Below, one piece after another: positions 9,104 through 18,207 of a stretch of 64,000 bases of DNA (the first letter of the stretch is position 1; every line of letters starts with the position of its first letter). This stretch comes from Ephemeroptericola cinctiostellae. Lineage in GTDB: Bacteria > Pseudomonadota > Gammaproteobacteria > Burkholderiales > Burkholderiaceae. The notes beneath the pieces are model-generated. The model was not told the DNA's origin. It did no database searches and was given only the letters and a program-made list of their open reading frames with translations. The translations under genes and the position numbers were made by a program. The stretch covers positions 1,054,001 to 1,118,000 of the forward strand of contig NZ_CP031124.1 in NCBI RefSeq assembly GCF_003339525.1, in the 5' to 3' direction.

Positions 9104-9154
9104 GCCGTCATTGGTGTTTGAAACAATGCAGCTCACTTCAAGTGGGCTTTTTTG
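9098..9154 (+). promoter_or_regulatory. Transcription attenuator of thrS (antiterminator/terminator switch)
   Basis: The terminator is AGCTCAC (9130-9136), loop TTCAA, GTGGGCT (9142-9148), running into six T's (9148-9153). The competing antiterminator pairs GTGAGC (9100-9105) with GCTCAC (9131-9136) and CATTG (9109-9113) with CAATG (9124-9128). Both structures use 9131-9136 and so exclude each other. The 5' arm of the antiterminator overlaps the stop codon of the Thr-rich leader. A ribosome finishing the leader masks it, so the terminator forms. A ribosome stalled at the Thr codons leaves it free, so transcription reads through. The pairing is seen directly; the mechanism is inferred from known amino-acid attenuators. 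Confidence 0.72.
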
Positions 9155-9288
9155 CGCTTGATGCAGTCATTTTTTGCTGGTGGACATGGGTGCAATACCG
9201 GTTCTTTGAAATTTCTAATTCAATCATCAAAAAACAATTGAGTTGAATTTACGACTGATTTTTTTGATAACTTTCTTTTAAGGCTTTT

Positions 9289-11196
9289 ATGATCAATATC
9301 ACATTACCAGATGGTTCGGTTCGTAGTTTTGATGCGCCTGTGACGGTGCATGGCGTTGCCGCCAGCATTGGTGCGGGTTTAGCGAAAGCTGCGTTGGCAG
9401 GGTGGGTCAATGGTGAGTTGGTCGATACCTCTTTCTTGATTGAGCATGATTCGAGTTTGGCGATTGTCACGGATAAGGATGCCGATGGCGTTGATGTGAT
9501 CCGTCATTCAACGGCGCATTTGTTGGCCTATGCTGTTAAAACATTGTTTCCTGATGCTCAAGTCACCATTGGTCCTGTGATTGACAATGGTTTTTATTAC
9601 GATTTTGCTTACAAACGCCCATTCACCCCTGATGATTTGGTTGCGATTGAAGCCAAAATGAGTGAGTTGGCGAAAAAAGATGAACCTGTGACACGTGAAA
9701 TCTGGCGCCGCGATGATGCGGTTGAGTTTTTCAAAGCGCAAGGCGAGGATTATAAAGCAGAAATTATCAGCAGCATTCCAGCCGATCAAAACATCAGTTT
9801 GTATCGTGAAGGTGACTTTATCGATTTGTGTCGGGGGCCGCATGTGCCGTCAACAGGCAAGCTCAAAGTGTTTAAGCTCATGAAAGTGGCGGGTGCATAC
9901 TGGCGCGGTGATTCAAACAACGAAATGCTTCAGCGCATTTACGGCACGGCATGGGCAAAAAAAGAAGATCAAGCGCAATATTTGCACATGCTTGAAGAGG
10001 CTGAAAAACGTGATCACCGCAAACTGGGCAAAGCATTGGACTTGTTCCACATGCAAGATGAGGCGCCTGGTTTGGTGTTTTGGCATGCCAAAGGTTGGAC
10101 GATTTGGCAAGAGGTTGAGCAGTACATGCGCCGTGTGTACCGTGAAAATGGCTACCAAGAAGTCAAAGGTCCTCAAATCCTTGACCGCACGTTGTGGGAA
10201 AAAACGGGGCATTGGGACAATTACAAAGACAATATGTTCACAACGGAATCTGAAAATCGCAGCTATGCGCTCAAACCGATGAATTGTCCGGGTCATATTC
10301 AGATTTATAACACAGGTTTACACAGTTACCGCGATTTGCCTTTGCGCTACGGTGAGTTTGGTCAATGCCACCGCAACGAAAGCTCGGGCGCATTGCACGG
10401 CATCATGCGTGTGCGTGGTTTCACACAAGATGATGGTCATATTTTCTGCACGGAAGACCAAATTCAAGCCGAAGTTTCAGCATTCAATGCATTGACGCGT
10501 AAAGTCTATGATGACTTTGGTTTCCATAATGTGGCAGTCAAATTGGCTTTGCGTCCCGACAACCGCATTGGCTCGGACGAGGCTTGGGATAAAACCGAAA
10601 ATGCCATGCGCGAAGCCATTCGTGCTTCAGGTGTAGAATGGGAAGAGTTGCCGGGTGAAGGGGCCTTTTATGGTCCTAAAATCGAATACCATTTAAAAGA
10701 TTCGATTGGTCGCTCATGGCAGTGTGGCACCATGCAGGTTGATGCGTTTATGCCTGAGCGCCTTGGTGCAACTTACATCGATGAACATGATCAGCGCAAA
10801 ACCCCCATCATGTTGCACCGTGCCATTGTTGGTTCATTGGAACGTTTTATCGGTATTTTGATTGAGAATCATGCGGGCGCATTACCGACTTGGTTGGCAC
10901 CTGTTCAGGTCGTTATTGCCAATATTTCGCAATTTCAAGCCGAATATGTCGCACAAGTGGCACAAGAGTTGGAAAAACAAGGGCTTAGGGTGCAATTAGA
11001 TTTGCGTAATGAGAAGATAACGTATAAAATTCGCGAGCACAGTTTACAGAAGGTGCCTTATATCTTGGTCGTCGGTGACAAAGAGCGTGATCAACACGCG
11101 GTTGCCGTCCGAGCCCGTGGCAACCAAGACTTGGGCGTGATGGACGTGGATGCGTTTATCGCTCACATCACCGCTGAGGTTGCTGCAAGAAAATAA
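9289..11196 (+). CDS. thrS: Threonyl-tRNA synthetase
   Basis: ThrS charges tRNA-Thr and edits mis-charged Ser. The 635-residue protein is full length. It has an N-terminal TGS domain (1-60), an editing domain with HSTAH and CRGPH motifs, and a class II catalytic core. The core shows motif 2 (GQCHRNE) and motif 3 ([12 protein letters not shown]), and the zinc ligands in MNCPG, DDGHIF and MLHRA. The C-terminal anticodon-binding domain contains [15 protein letters not shown]. The ATG at 9289 follows TTTTAAGG. It heads the conserved thrS-infC-rpmI-rplT-pheS-pheT-ihfA cluster and is preceded by the proposed Thr attenuator. Confidence 0.97.
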   Translation: MINITLPDGSVRSFDAPVTVHGVAASIGAGLAKAALAGWVNGELVDTSFLIEHDSSLAIVTDKDADGVDVIRHSTAHLLAYAVKTLFPDAQVTIGPVIDNGFYYDFAYKRPFTPDDLVAIEAKMSELAKKDEPVTREIWRRDDAVEFFKAQGEDYKAEIISSIPADQNISLYREGDFIDLCRGPHVPSTGKLKVFKLMKVAGAYWRGDSNNEMLQRIYGTAWAKKEDQAQYLHMLEEAEKRDHRKLGKALDLFHMQDEAPGLVFWHAKGWTIWQEVEQYMRRVYRENGYQEVKGPQILDRTLWEKTGHWDNYKDNMFTTESENRSYALKPMNCPGHIQIYNTGLHSYRDLPLRYGEFGQCHRNESSGALHGIMRVRGFTQDDGHIFCTEDQIQAEVSAFNALTRKVYDDFGFHNVAVKLALRPDNRIGSDEAWDKTENAMREAIRASGVEWEELPGEGAFYGPKIEYHLKDSIGRSWQCGTMQVDAFMPERLGATYIDEHDQRKTPIMLHRAIVGSLERFIGILIENHAGALPTWLAPVQVVIANISQFQAEYVAQVAQELEKQGLRVQLDLRNEKITYKIREHSLQKVPYILVVGDKERDQHAVAVRARGNQDLGVMDVDAFIAHITAEVAARK

Positions 11197-11357
11197 CGAA
11201 TTTCGCTAAAAAGCCACAATGGTGCTTCATTGTTGTGGTTTAAGCCCGATTTTCCCTAAGTTTTTCGAGGAATTCTCGCGAAAAACTTCAAACTGAATGG
11301 TTGAAAACCAAAAAAAGTAGGTTTTCACTTTTTTTGATAAATTATTGGAGATTTACT

Positions 11358-11888
11358 ATCGCTACGCAAGCAAATAAAATGCAACATCGCATCAACGGTG
11401 AAATCACTGCACGCGAAATTCGCCTGATTGGCGTGGACGGTGAACCCATCGGCATCACCCCAACTCGTGAAGCAATGCGCATGGCAGAGGAAATTGACAC
11501 CGATTTGGTTGAAATTTCCCCCAATGCTGAGCCGCCCGTATGCCGTTTGATGGATTACGGCAAATTCAAGTTTCAAGAGCAAAAGAAAGCCGCTGAGGCT
11601 CGCGCCAAACAAAAAGTCATCCAAATCAAGGAAATTAAGTTCCGTCCGGGTACAGATGAAAATGATTACAACGTCAAGTTGCGTAACATCAAACGTTTCC
11701 TTGAAGATGGCGATAAAGTAAAAATTACTTTGCGCTTCCGTGGTCGTGAAATGGCTCACCAAGAGATTGGTATGCAACAATTGATTCGTGTGCGTGATGA
11801 GTTGGCTGAGATTTCTCAAGTGGAATCAATGCCTAAGCTTGAAGGTCGCCAGATGATCATGTTATTGGCGCCACCACGAAAAAAATAA
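11358..11888 (+). CDS. infC: Translation initiation factor IF-3, AUC start codon
   Basis: IF-3 binds the 30S subunit and enforces correct start codon choice. The ~176-residue protein has the N-domain [16 protein letters not shown] and the C-domain [20 protein letters not shown], and ends MLLAPPRKK. The conserved N-terminus has no ATG, GTG or TTG at the right place. The best start is ATC at 11358, with GGAG at 11347-11350, 7 bases upstream, giving (M)[15 protein letters not shown]. Rare AUU/AUC/AUA starts on infC are a known autoregulation device, because IF-3 discriminates against its own start codon. The alternative TTG at 11301 would add a non-conserved extension. Confidence 0.93.
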   Translation: MATQANKMQHRINGEITAREIRLIGVDGEPIGITPTREAMRMAEEIDTDLVEISPNAEPPVCRLMDYGKFKFQEQKKAAEARAKQKVIQIKEIKFRPGTDENDYNVKLRNIKRFLEDGDKVKITLRFRGREMAHQEIGMQQLIRVRDELAEISQVESMPKLEGRQMIMLLAPPRKK

Positions 11889-11932
11889 AATTCATTCGTG
11901 CAAAGTGAAATCGCTTTTGTGCTTGAATTGAC

Positions 11933-12156
11933 TTTTAGATGGGCTGGATTGATCTAAAATGGCTGTGAAATATAGCCTTATCCCTTAGGATGGGGCTCAA
12001 AAATTATTCAAACGCGATGTTGTGGGTTTGAATAAGGCTGAATGAAGCGCGTCAGGCCACGCCATGCGCTGACATTCAAACAAGGTGAACCAGTGGCTCA
12101 GGCTTGAGTTTCATTTGGTTTTTCCTTGATGTTGTGTGGGGTTCCCGCACAGCATC
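11933..12156 (+). promoter_or_regulatory. Structured leader between infC and rpmI
   Basis: This 386-base gap has no gene but is rich in hairpins. TTTTAGAT (11933-11940) pairs with ATCTAAAA (11952-11959). CAAGG (12081-12085) and AACCA (12088-12092) pair with CCTTG (12124-12128) and TGGTT (12116-12120) around a CTCA/TGAG tetraloop stem. Immediately after comes a 13-bp stem, 12128-12140 with 12144-12156, that has a 3-base loop and only two G-U pairs. None has a following T-run. In enterobacteria L20 represses rpmI-rplT through a leader pseudoknot in this place; a similar role here is an inference from position. Confidence 0.45.
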
Positions 12157-12274
12157 TCAAAGTGCATATCAAAAAATAAGTGTCTTTGTTTCTTGATTGC
12201 AAATAATAAGTGAATAGGGTTCCCAAGTGTCTCGTCGTAGAGTCCACCTGTATTCATGTTAAAACGGAGTTGTT

Positions 12275-12472
12275 ATGCCTAAAATGAAGACCAAAAAAAG
12301 CGCGTCAAAACGCTTTGTGGTGCGTCCAGGCGGGACTGTTAAACGCGGTCACGCTTTCAAACGTCATATTTTGACTAAGAAGACCACCAAAACCAAACGC
12401 CAATTGCGTGGTGCGACGAGTGTCTCTGCTGCTGATTTACCAGCAGTGAAGTCTTTGTTACCTTACGCGTAA
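12275..12472 (+). CDS. rpmI: 50S ribosomal protein L35
   Basis: This is a 65-residue basic protein beginning [20 protein letters not shown], with [17 protein letters not shown], the standard L35 sequence. CGGAG lies upstream of the ATG. It is followed 26 bases later by rplT, and the two are probably translationally linked. Confidence 0.97.
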   Translation: MPKMKTKKSASKRFVVRPGGTVKRGHAFKRHILTKKTTKTKRQLRGATSVSAADLPAVKSLLPYA

Positions 12473-12498
12473 CCCCAAACTAATCCAAGGAGTATTAC

Positions 12499-12855
12499 AT
12501 GCCTAGAGTAAAACGTGGGGTCACCGCAAGAGCCCGTCATAAGAAAGTCATCGCCCTCGCAAAAGGTTATCGTGGTCGTCGTAAGAACGTCTATCGTGTC
12601 GCTAAACAAGCGGTCATGAAAGCCGGTCAGTACGCTTACCGTGATCGTCGCAACAAAAAGCGCGTATTCCGTGCTTTGTGGATTGCGCGTATCAATGCAG
12701 CCGCTCGTCAAAACGAAATGACTTACAGCAAATTCATGAATGGCTTGAAAAAAGCATCGATTGAAATTGACCGTAAAGTCCTCGCTGACTTGGCCGTGTT
12801 TGATAAACCAGCCTTTGCAGCGATTGTTGCAAAAGCGAAAGAAGCGTTGGCATAA
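12499..12855 (+). CDS. rplT: 50S ribosomal protein L20
   Basis: This 118-residue basic protein begins [20 protein letters not shown] and contains [17 protein letters not shown] and [14 protein letters not shown]. It is full-length L20, needed early in 50S assembly and, in other bacteria, the translational repressor of its own operon. GGAG lies 8 bases before the ATG. A strong terminator follows. Confidence 0.97.
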   Translation: MPRVKRGVTARARHKKVIALAKGYRGRRKNVYRVAKQAVMKAGQYAYRDRRNKKRVFRALWIARINAAARQNEMTYSKFMNGLKKASIEIDRKVLADLAVFDKPAFAAIVAKAKEALA

Positions 12856-12878
12856 GTCGTTTTAAAAGCCAAAAAGAT

Positions 12879-12911
12879 CGAGGCAAACCGTCTGGTTTTG
12901 CCTCGTTTTTT
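12879..12911 (+). terminator. Intrinsic terminator after rplT
   Basis: CGAGGCAAACC, loop GTCT, then GGTTTTGCCTCG (one bulged T) runs into six T's. It may be a partial terminator, since pheS follows in the same direction only ~135 bases later. Confidence 0.8.
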
Positions 12912-13047
12912 CTTCAGTCGAGTCTGCGCACCACTGAAATCTCATCAGTCAAACTAAAAATTAAAACGGTGGAGTCACCACAAGGTTTATTTTTTTAAAC
13001 CGCTTTTGGCGTTTTAAAAAAGCAAATCCAACCAAACGAGAATATTC

Positions 13048-14064
13048 ATGAGTGATTTAAACCACATCGTTGACGACGCGCGTGTCGCTTTCGCCAGCGC
13101 CACCCGTCCAGCCGATTTAGAAAATGAAAAAGCCAAGTTTTTGGGCAAAGACGGTGCTTTGACCAAAGAACTGAAAGCATTGGGTGCTTTGCCCGTCGAA
13201 GAGAAAAAAATCCGTGGTGCGGCTGTCAATCAAGTCCGTCAGCAGGTTGAAGCATTGCTGAATGAAGCACGCAATGCCTTGGCTGAAGCCGCCTTGAATC
13301 AAAAACTCGCCACAGAGCAATTGGACGTGACTTTGCCGGGTCGCGGTTTGGCTGCGGGTGGCATTCACCCCGTCACGCGCGTGACACGCCGCGTCGCTGC
13401 AATTTTTCGTTCAATGGGATTTGAAGTGGCCGATGGCCCAGAAATTGAAAATGACTGGTATAACTTCACTTCATTGAACAGCCCTGAGAATCATCCCGCG
13501 CGTTCAATGCAAGATACTTTTTATGTTGAAGACAAAGATGAGCACGGTCGCCCACTGGTTCTGCGCACGCACACCAGCCCGATGCAGGTACGCTACGCAC
13601 GTCAACACACGCCACCGATTAAAGTCATCGCCCCTGGTCGTACCTACCGCGTCGATTCAGATGCCACCCATTCGCCGATGTTTCATCAGGTTGAAGGCTT
13701 GTGGATTGACAAAGCCATTAGTTTTGCTGACCTGAAAGGCGTGTACACCACATTCCTGATGCGTTTTTTTGAAGACGACAACATCCAGCTGCGCTTCCGC
13801 CCCTCGTATTTCCCGTTCACCGAACCGTCGGTTGAAATTGACATGGCGTTTGGTAGCGGGCCGAATGCAGGTAAATGGCTTGAGATTTCAGGCGCAGGGC
13901 AAGTGCACCCGACGGTGATTCGTAATTTTGGCCTCGACCCCGAAGAATACATGGGCTTTGCCTTTGGTTCGGGCTTGGAACGATTGGCGATGTTGCGCTA
14001 TGGCGTGAACGATTTGCGTCTGTTCTTTGAAAATGATTTGCGGTTTTTGGGGCAGTTTAAGTAA
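13048..14064 (+). CDS. pheS: Phenylalanyl-tRNA synthetase alpha subunit
   Basis: PheS is the catalytic subunit of the alpha2-beta2 PheRS. It has 338 residues: an N-terminal coiled coil (about 1-90) that binds tRNA, then the class II core. Conserved segments are [47 protein letters not shown] (motif 2) and [19 protein letters not shown] (motif 3). The ATG at 13048 gives [12 protein letters not shown], a normal start. The stop is followed by an unusually long gap before pheT. Confidence 0.97.
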   Translation: MSDLNHIVDDARVAFASATRPADLENEKAKFLGKDGALTKELKALGALPVEEKKIRGAAVNQVRQQVEALLNEARNALAEAALNQKLATEQLDVTLPGRGLAAGGIHPVTRVTRRVAAIFRSMGFEVADGPEIENDWYNFTSLNSPENHPARSMQDTFYVEDKDEHGRPLVLRTHTSPMQVRYARQHTPPIKVIAPGRTYRVDSDATHSPMFHQVEGLWIDKAISFADLKGVYTTFLMRFFEDDNIQLRFRPSYFPFTEPSVEIDMAFGSGPNAGKWLEISGAGQVHPTVIRNFGLDPEEYMGFAFGSGLERLAMLRYGVNDLRLFFENDLRFLGQFK

Positions 14065-14464
14065 AAAATTATTTTGGTTTTAGATGCGTCTGTTTAGGCC
14101 AGCGGGTGACACTGGTGGTTCAACTCCACTGAAAATTCTATGCTTGACCCTTTTTGTTATTGTATTCGGTTGTTTTAAAAGCTATTTGCAATCAAACATA
14201 ACTGAGTGCGACTGTCACTCAAGAAAGAAAAAAGGTATCAACATGAACAATATTAATCGTCGTGGTTTTAAATTTAAGTTGTTGTTAACAGCAATTTTTG
14301 ATTCTTTACATGGGGTAAGTATTGGAATTTGGCTCGGTGCAGTGCTGCCCTAAGCAGATGCTAGATATAACCAATTCGTATGCGATTAGTAGGTCGCTGA
14401 GATTCGGCACGTCTAAGATTTTCAAGACGTTTTATAACGTCCATTTTATAAATTTGAGAGAAAC
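14065..14464 (+). other. Atypical 400-base spacer between pheS and pheT
   Basis: pheS and pheT usually lie close together, but here they are 400 bases apart. The spacer is more AT-rich than its neighbours. It contains small hairpins, for example GAGTG/CACTC near 14200-14217 and GACGTT-TTAT-AACGTC near 14428-14443, and one short ORF (next entry). No terminator with a clear T-run or insertion-sequence end was found. Confidence 0.5.
14243..14353 (+). CDS. Possible small protein, 36 residues, unknown
   Basis: The ORF starts ATG at 14243 with AAAAGG 6-8 bases upstream and encodes MNNINRRGFKFKLLLTAIFD, continuing SLHGVSIGIWLGAVLP. A basic N-terminus followed by a mostly hydrophobic half could insert in the membrane. 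The same frame is open from an upstream ATG at 14084 but without a ribosome site. I do not recognise the protein. It could be a real small protein or a leader ORF, or chance; only conservation in relatives would tell. Confidence 0.3.
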   Translation: MNNINRRGFKFKLLLTAIFDSLHGVSIGIWLGAVLP

Positions 14465-16882
14465 ATGCAATTTTCAGAACAATGGTTACGCACTTGGGTG
14501 AACCCAAGCATCACGACAGAGCAACTCGCCGACACGCTGACGATGGGTGGTTTGGAGGTGGAAGAATGCCATCCTGCCGCGCCTGCTTTTAGTGGCGTGG
14601 TGGTGGGGCAGATTGTGTCGATGGAGAAGCATCCCGATGCAGATAAGCTCAATGTATGTCAGGTGGATGCTGGCACGGGCGAGTTATTGCAAATCGTGTG
14701 TGGTGCGCCGAATGCTGCGGTGGGGATTAAGATTCCTGCGGCTCTGATTGGCGCTGAGTTGCCGAATGATTTTAAGATTAAAGCGGCGAAGTTGCGCGGT
14801 ATGGCGTCGAGCGGTATGTTGTGTTCGGCACGTGAGTTGGGCATCAATGATGAAGCCTCGGGTTTGATGGAGTTGCCTGCGGACGCGCCTGTCGGTGCGA
14901 GCATTCGTGACTATTTGAATTTGGACGATCACGTGTTCACCATTAAACTCACGCCCAACCGTGCGGATTGTTTGAGTATTCGCGGTGTGGCGCGTGATGT
15001 GGCGGCGATGACGGGTGCGTCTTTGCAGCCGTTTACAGCATCTGCGGTGGCGGCAACGATTGCGGATGAATTGCCGATTCGCATTGATGCGCCTGCTGTG
15101 TGTGGTCGTTTTACGGGGCGCGTGATGACTCATGTCAATGCGGCTGCGCCGACACCGTTGTGGATGGTGCAGCGTTTGGCGCGCGCGGGCGTGCGACCGA
15201 TTTCGGCTTTGGTCGACATCACCAATTATGTGATGCTGCATTTGGGACAACCGATGCATGTGTATGATTTGGATGCAATTCAAGGCACACTGCATGTGCG
15301 TATGGCGCAGGCGGGTGAAAAAATTGAGTTGCTCAATGATCAAACATACGAGATGCAAGACGACGTGCTGGTGATTGCCGATGATTCAGGTGCAATTGGT
15401 ATGGCGGGTGTCATGGGGGGAAATTCAACCAAGGCGGAGTTGCATACGCAAAACATTTTCTTGGAAGCCGCATTTTTTGCGCCTGAGGTGATTCAAGGTA
15501 AATCACGCCGCTTCCGTTTCAGTTCTGATGCGTCACACCGTTTTGAACGCGGGGTTGATTTCATGGGACAAGTGGAGGCCTTGGAGTTTGCCACTCGCTT
15601 AGTGCTTGATGTTTGTGGCGGTCAAATCGGGGCTGTGTCTGAAGTGGTGGGTCAATTGCCGCAGCGCGAACAGTTGAACATGCGCGTGGCGCGTGCGCAA
15701 AAAGTCATTGGTGTGGCGATTCCAGCGGATGACATGGCGCAGTATTTAGGCCGTTTGCAGCTGGATGTGAGCCGTCGCATGGATGATCAACAAGGTGAAA
15801 TCCTCAGCGTGACGGCACCCAGTTATCGTTTTGACATGGCGATTGAAGAGGATTTGATCGAGGAAGTGGTGCGTTTGTTTGGTTACAGTAACATCCCACT
15901 CAAACCGCCTGTGGCGACCCAAACCATGTTGCATGTTCCAGAGTCTGAGCGTCAAGCCGATGCGATTCGTGATGCTTTGGTTGCTTTGGATTACCAAGAA
16001 GTGATTAACTTTAGTTTCGTTGATGAGGCGGTGGAGCGTGATTTTGCGGGTGCAAATGTGCGACCGATTAAATTATTGAACCCAATCGCTTCATCGCTTG
16101 CCGTGATGCGCACGCAGCTGGTTGGTTCTTTGGTTGGGAATTTAAAAACCAATCTTGCACGCAGTGCCAATCGGGTGCGCGTCTTTGAGTTTGCCAAAGT
16201 GTTTCATCGCGATGCGACCGTTCCGGCCTCAGAAAATACAGTACCCAACATTGCCCAACCTTTGATGCTGGCCGGTTTGGCCTATGGTTCTGCCGTACCA
16301 GAACAATGGGCGGGTGCGGATGTTGATGTTGACTTCTATGATGTCAAAGGCGACATTGAACGTCTTTTTGCACCACAAACAGTGCGTTTCGAAGCTTTTG
16401 CACATGTGGCCGCACACCCAGGGCGTTGCGCGCAGTTACTGGTGGACGGGCGACCTGTGGGCTGGTTGGGACAAATGCACCCCCGTTTACAACAAGCATA
16501 TGATCTGCCCAAGGCGCCGATGTTATTTGAAATGGAGGCCGAAGCGGTGTTTGCCCGTCGTGTGCCTGTGGCCACAGATGTCTCAAAACTGCCCATGGTG
16601 ACCCGTGATTTGGCTTTAATTGTGGCACGTGAGGTCAGTGCACAGCACATTTTTGATGCTTTTGTAAAATTTATTGCCTTAGAACCAACGGCTTACATTA
16701 TTCGTGATGTACAATTGTTTGACGTTTATCAGGGTGAGCATGTGGCTGCCACCGAAAAGAGCATGGCCTATCGTATCAATTTGCAAGACATGAGCGCCAC
16801 TTTGCAGGATGCACAGATTGATGCTTTGATGCAAGCGGCGCTTGCGCATTTGCATTCTGAAGTGGGCGCACGATTGAGATAA
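14465..16882 (+). CDS. pheT: Phenylalanyl-tRNA synthetase beta subunit
   Basis: PheT partners PheS and carries the tRNA-binding and Tyr-editing domains. The 805-residue protein is full length. The N-terminal EMAP/OB-type tRNA-binding domain shows VVVGQIVSMEKHPDADKLNV. The B3/B4 editing domain contains ISALVDITNYVMLHLGQPMH. A B5 domain and catalytic-like core follow, and the C-terminal anticodon-binding domain contains KLPMVTRDLALIVAREV. The start at 14465 follows TTTGAGAGAAAC. ihfA follows after 238 bases, in conserved order. Confidence 0.97.
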   Translation: MQFSEQWLRTWVNPSITTEQLADTLTMGGLEVEECHPAAPAFSGVVVGQIVSMEKHPDADKLNVCQVDAGTGELLQIVCGAPNAAVGIKIPAALIGAELPNDFKIKAAKLRGMASSGMLCSARELGINDEASGLMELPADAPVGASIRDYLNLDDHVFTIKLTPNRADCLSIRGVARDVAAMTGASLQPFTASAVAATIADELPIRIDAPAVCGRFTGRVMTHVNAAAPTPLWMVQRLARAGVRPISALVDITNYVMLHLGQPMHVYDLDAIQGTLHVRMAQAGEKIELLNDQTYEMQDDVLVIADDSGAIGMAGVMGGNSTKAELHTQNIFLEAAFFAPEVIQGKSRRFRFSSDASHRFERGVDFMGQVEALEFATRLVLDVCGGQIGAVSEVVGQLPQREQLNMRVARAQKVIGVAIPADDMAQYLGRLQLDVSRRMDDQQGEILSVTAPSYRFDMAIEEDLIEEVVRLFGYSNIPLKPPVATQTMLHVPESERQADAIRDALVALDYQEVINFSFVDEAVERDFAGANVRPIKLLNPIASSLAVMRTQLVGSLVGNLKTNLARSANRVRVFEFAKVFHRDATVPASENTVPNIAQPLMLAGLAYGSAVPEQWAGADVDVDFYDVKGDIERLFAPQTVRFEAFAHVAAHPGRCAQLLVDGRPVGWLGQMHPRLQQAYDLPKAPMLFEMEAEAVFARRVPVATDVSKLPMVTRDLALIVAREVSAQHIFDAFVKFIALEPTAYIIRDVQLFDVYQGEHVAATEKSMAYRINLQDMSATLQDAQIDALMQAALAHLHSEVGARLR

Positions 16883-17120
16883 TTGAATCCATGTTGTCAT
16901 GGAAAAGTGAAATTTGCTTTCCAATGGTTGATATGGTGTTTTTTGTCTGAGAACCCAGACAAAACACAGAGTAAGATCAAATGTGTGGCACAGCATGTAA
17001 ATAACACACGGTGCCACACGAAAAAATATCTGGATGACTCGAACTGATTCGATGTGTCCTGGTGTTTTTTATTTTGACTGCATTGAATAATAATACCCGC
17101 ACATCGGCGAGGAAAAAAAT

Positions 17121-17510
17121 ATGGATATGAACATTGAAGAGGACGTGATTAAAGCGACCCTAAATGACTTGATGATTGACAATGGTGGCTCATTCACCTT
17201 AACCAAAGCAGAACTGGCTGAATTGTTATTTGCCCAAGTCGGACTGAATAAACGCGAAGCCAAAGAAATGGTAGAGGCATTTTTTGAAGAAATCCGCAAT
17301 TCATTGGAAGAAGGTGAATTGGTTAAATTATCAGGTTTTGGCAATTTTTCGGTGCGTGATAAAGCATCGCGTCCAGGACGAAACCCAAAAACAGGTGAAA
17401 TGGTACCGATTGCGGCTCGCCGTGTCGTGACCTTTCATGCCAGTCAGAAATTTAAAAATGCTGTCGAAGGCATTGTTGACGCCCAACCTTCGGTCAGCTT
17501 GACCGCGTGA
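17121..17510 (+). CDS. ihfA: Integration host factor alpha subunit
   Basis: IHF is a sequence-specific DNA-bending heterodimer used in transcription, recombination and replication. The 129-residue protein has the HU/IHF fold, with [41 protein letters not shown] and [16 protein letters not shown]. Both ends extend beyond the ~100-residue E. coli protein: an N-terminal [20 protein letters not shown] and a short C-terminal tail. GAGGA lies 7 bases before the ATG at 17121. Location directly after pheT is the typical place of ihfA. Confidence 0.95.
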   Translation: MDMNIEEDVIKATLNDLMIDNGGSFTLTKAELAELLFAQVGLNKREAKEMVEAFFEEIRNSLEEGELVKLSGFGNFSVRDKASRPGRNPKTGEMVPIAARRVVTFHASQKFKNAVEGIVDAQPSVSLTA

Positions 17511-17524
17511 GCAAGAGGTAGCAT

Positions 17525-18064
17525 ATGACGCAACCGCAAGGCTATGTCTTGACCCAAGACTTGCCCGCCATTCCAGCAAAGCGCTATTTTACAATTGGTG
17601 AAGTCAGCCAGTTGTGTGGTGTGCGCTCGTATGTGTTGCGCTATTGGGAGCAAGAGTTTGACCAGCTGCGCCCAATGAAACGACGTGGCAACCGCCGTTA
17701 TTACCAGCACCATGAGGTTGTTTTGGTGAGGAAAATTCGCCAGCTCTTATATGAGCAAGGCTATACCATTCAAGGCGCACGTCAGCAACTGGATGCAAAA
17801 CATGTTGTAGTGGGTGTGGTGGATGAAGTGGAATCATTTCAATTGCTGGACAATGCGACTGAGTTGGACGTTCATGATGACAACAGTTTTGCATTTGAAG
17901 ATGATGGGCCCGTTGAGTCAAATGTTGAATTGGAGTCGATTGTGCTTGCGCTGGAAGAAGCAAAAGCCAACCCTGTGCCTTCATCGAAAATATTTGGTTT
18001 AGATGCCGTCATCAATGAGTTAAAAGCCATTCGGGCTTTGCTCATAGGCAGTATTGATAAATAA
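17525..18064 (+). CDS. MerR-family transcriptional regulator
   Basis: This 179-residue protein has an N-terminal winged helix of the MerR type (about residues 20-90): KRYFTIGEVSQLCGVRSYVL, RYWEQEFDQLRPMKRRGNRR and YYQHHEVVLVRKIRQLLYEQ. The rest is acidic and lacks a metal-binding Cys pattern, so the effector is unknown. It begins 14 bases after ihfA and is commonly found in this place in betaproteobacteria, suggesting co-transcription. A terminator follows. It is more like the short MlrA/HspR-type members than the metal sensors. Confidence 0.88.
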   Translation: MTQPQGYVLTQDLPAIPAKRYFTIGEVSQLCGVRSYVLRYWEQEFDQLRPMKRRGNRRYYQHHEVVLVRKIRQLLYEQGYTIQGARQQLDAKHVVVGVVDEVESFQLLDNATELDVHDDNSFAFEDDGPVESNVELESIVLALEEAKANPVPSSKIFGLDAVINELKAIRALLIGSIDK

Positions 18065-18067
18065 GAT

Positions 18068-18096
18068 AAAAAGCGCGCGAATAGCGTGCTTTTTTT
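18068..18096 (+). terminator. Intrinsic terminator after the ihfA-merR unit
   Basis: AAGCGCGC-GAATA-GCGTGCTT (one G-T pair) runs into seven T's directly after the MerR-family gene. Confidence 0.85.
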
Positions 18097-18207
18097 ATGA
18101 TGTTAATTGAAAAAAATCAATATAAGTAAGTATCGATTGATATTAGAATGGCAGAATCCAATGTTTTGTTCTTAATATTAAAAAAACAGCCTTAGAAAAA
18201 AATATAT

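Noticed and set aside
11301..11357. TTG start for infC
   Set aside because: It adds a non-conserved extension and lacks a ribosome site, while ATC at 11358 has GGAG at ideal spacing.
16941..16964. 9-bp hairpin TTTTGTCTG/CAGACAAAA as a terminator of pheT
   Set aside because: No T-run follows on either strand; it remains only a possible stem-loop before ihfA.
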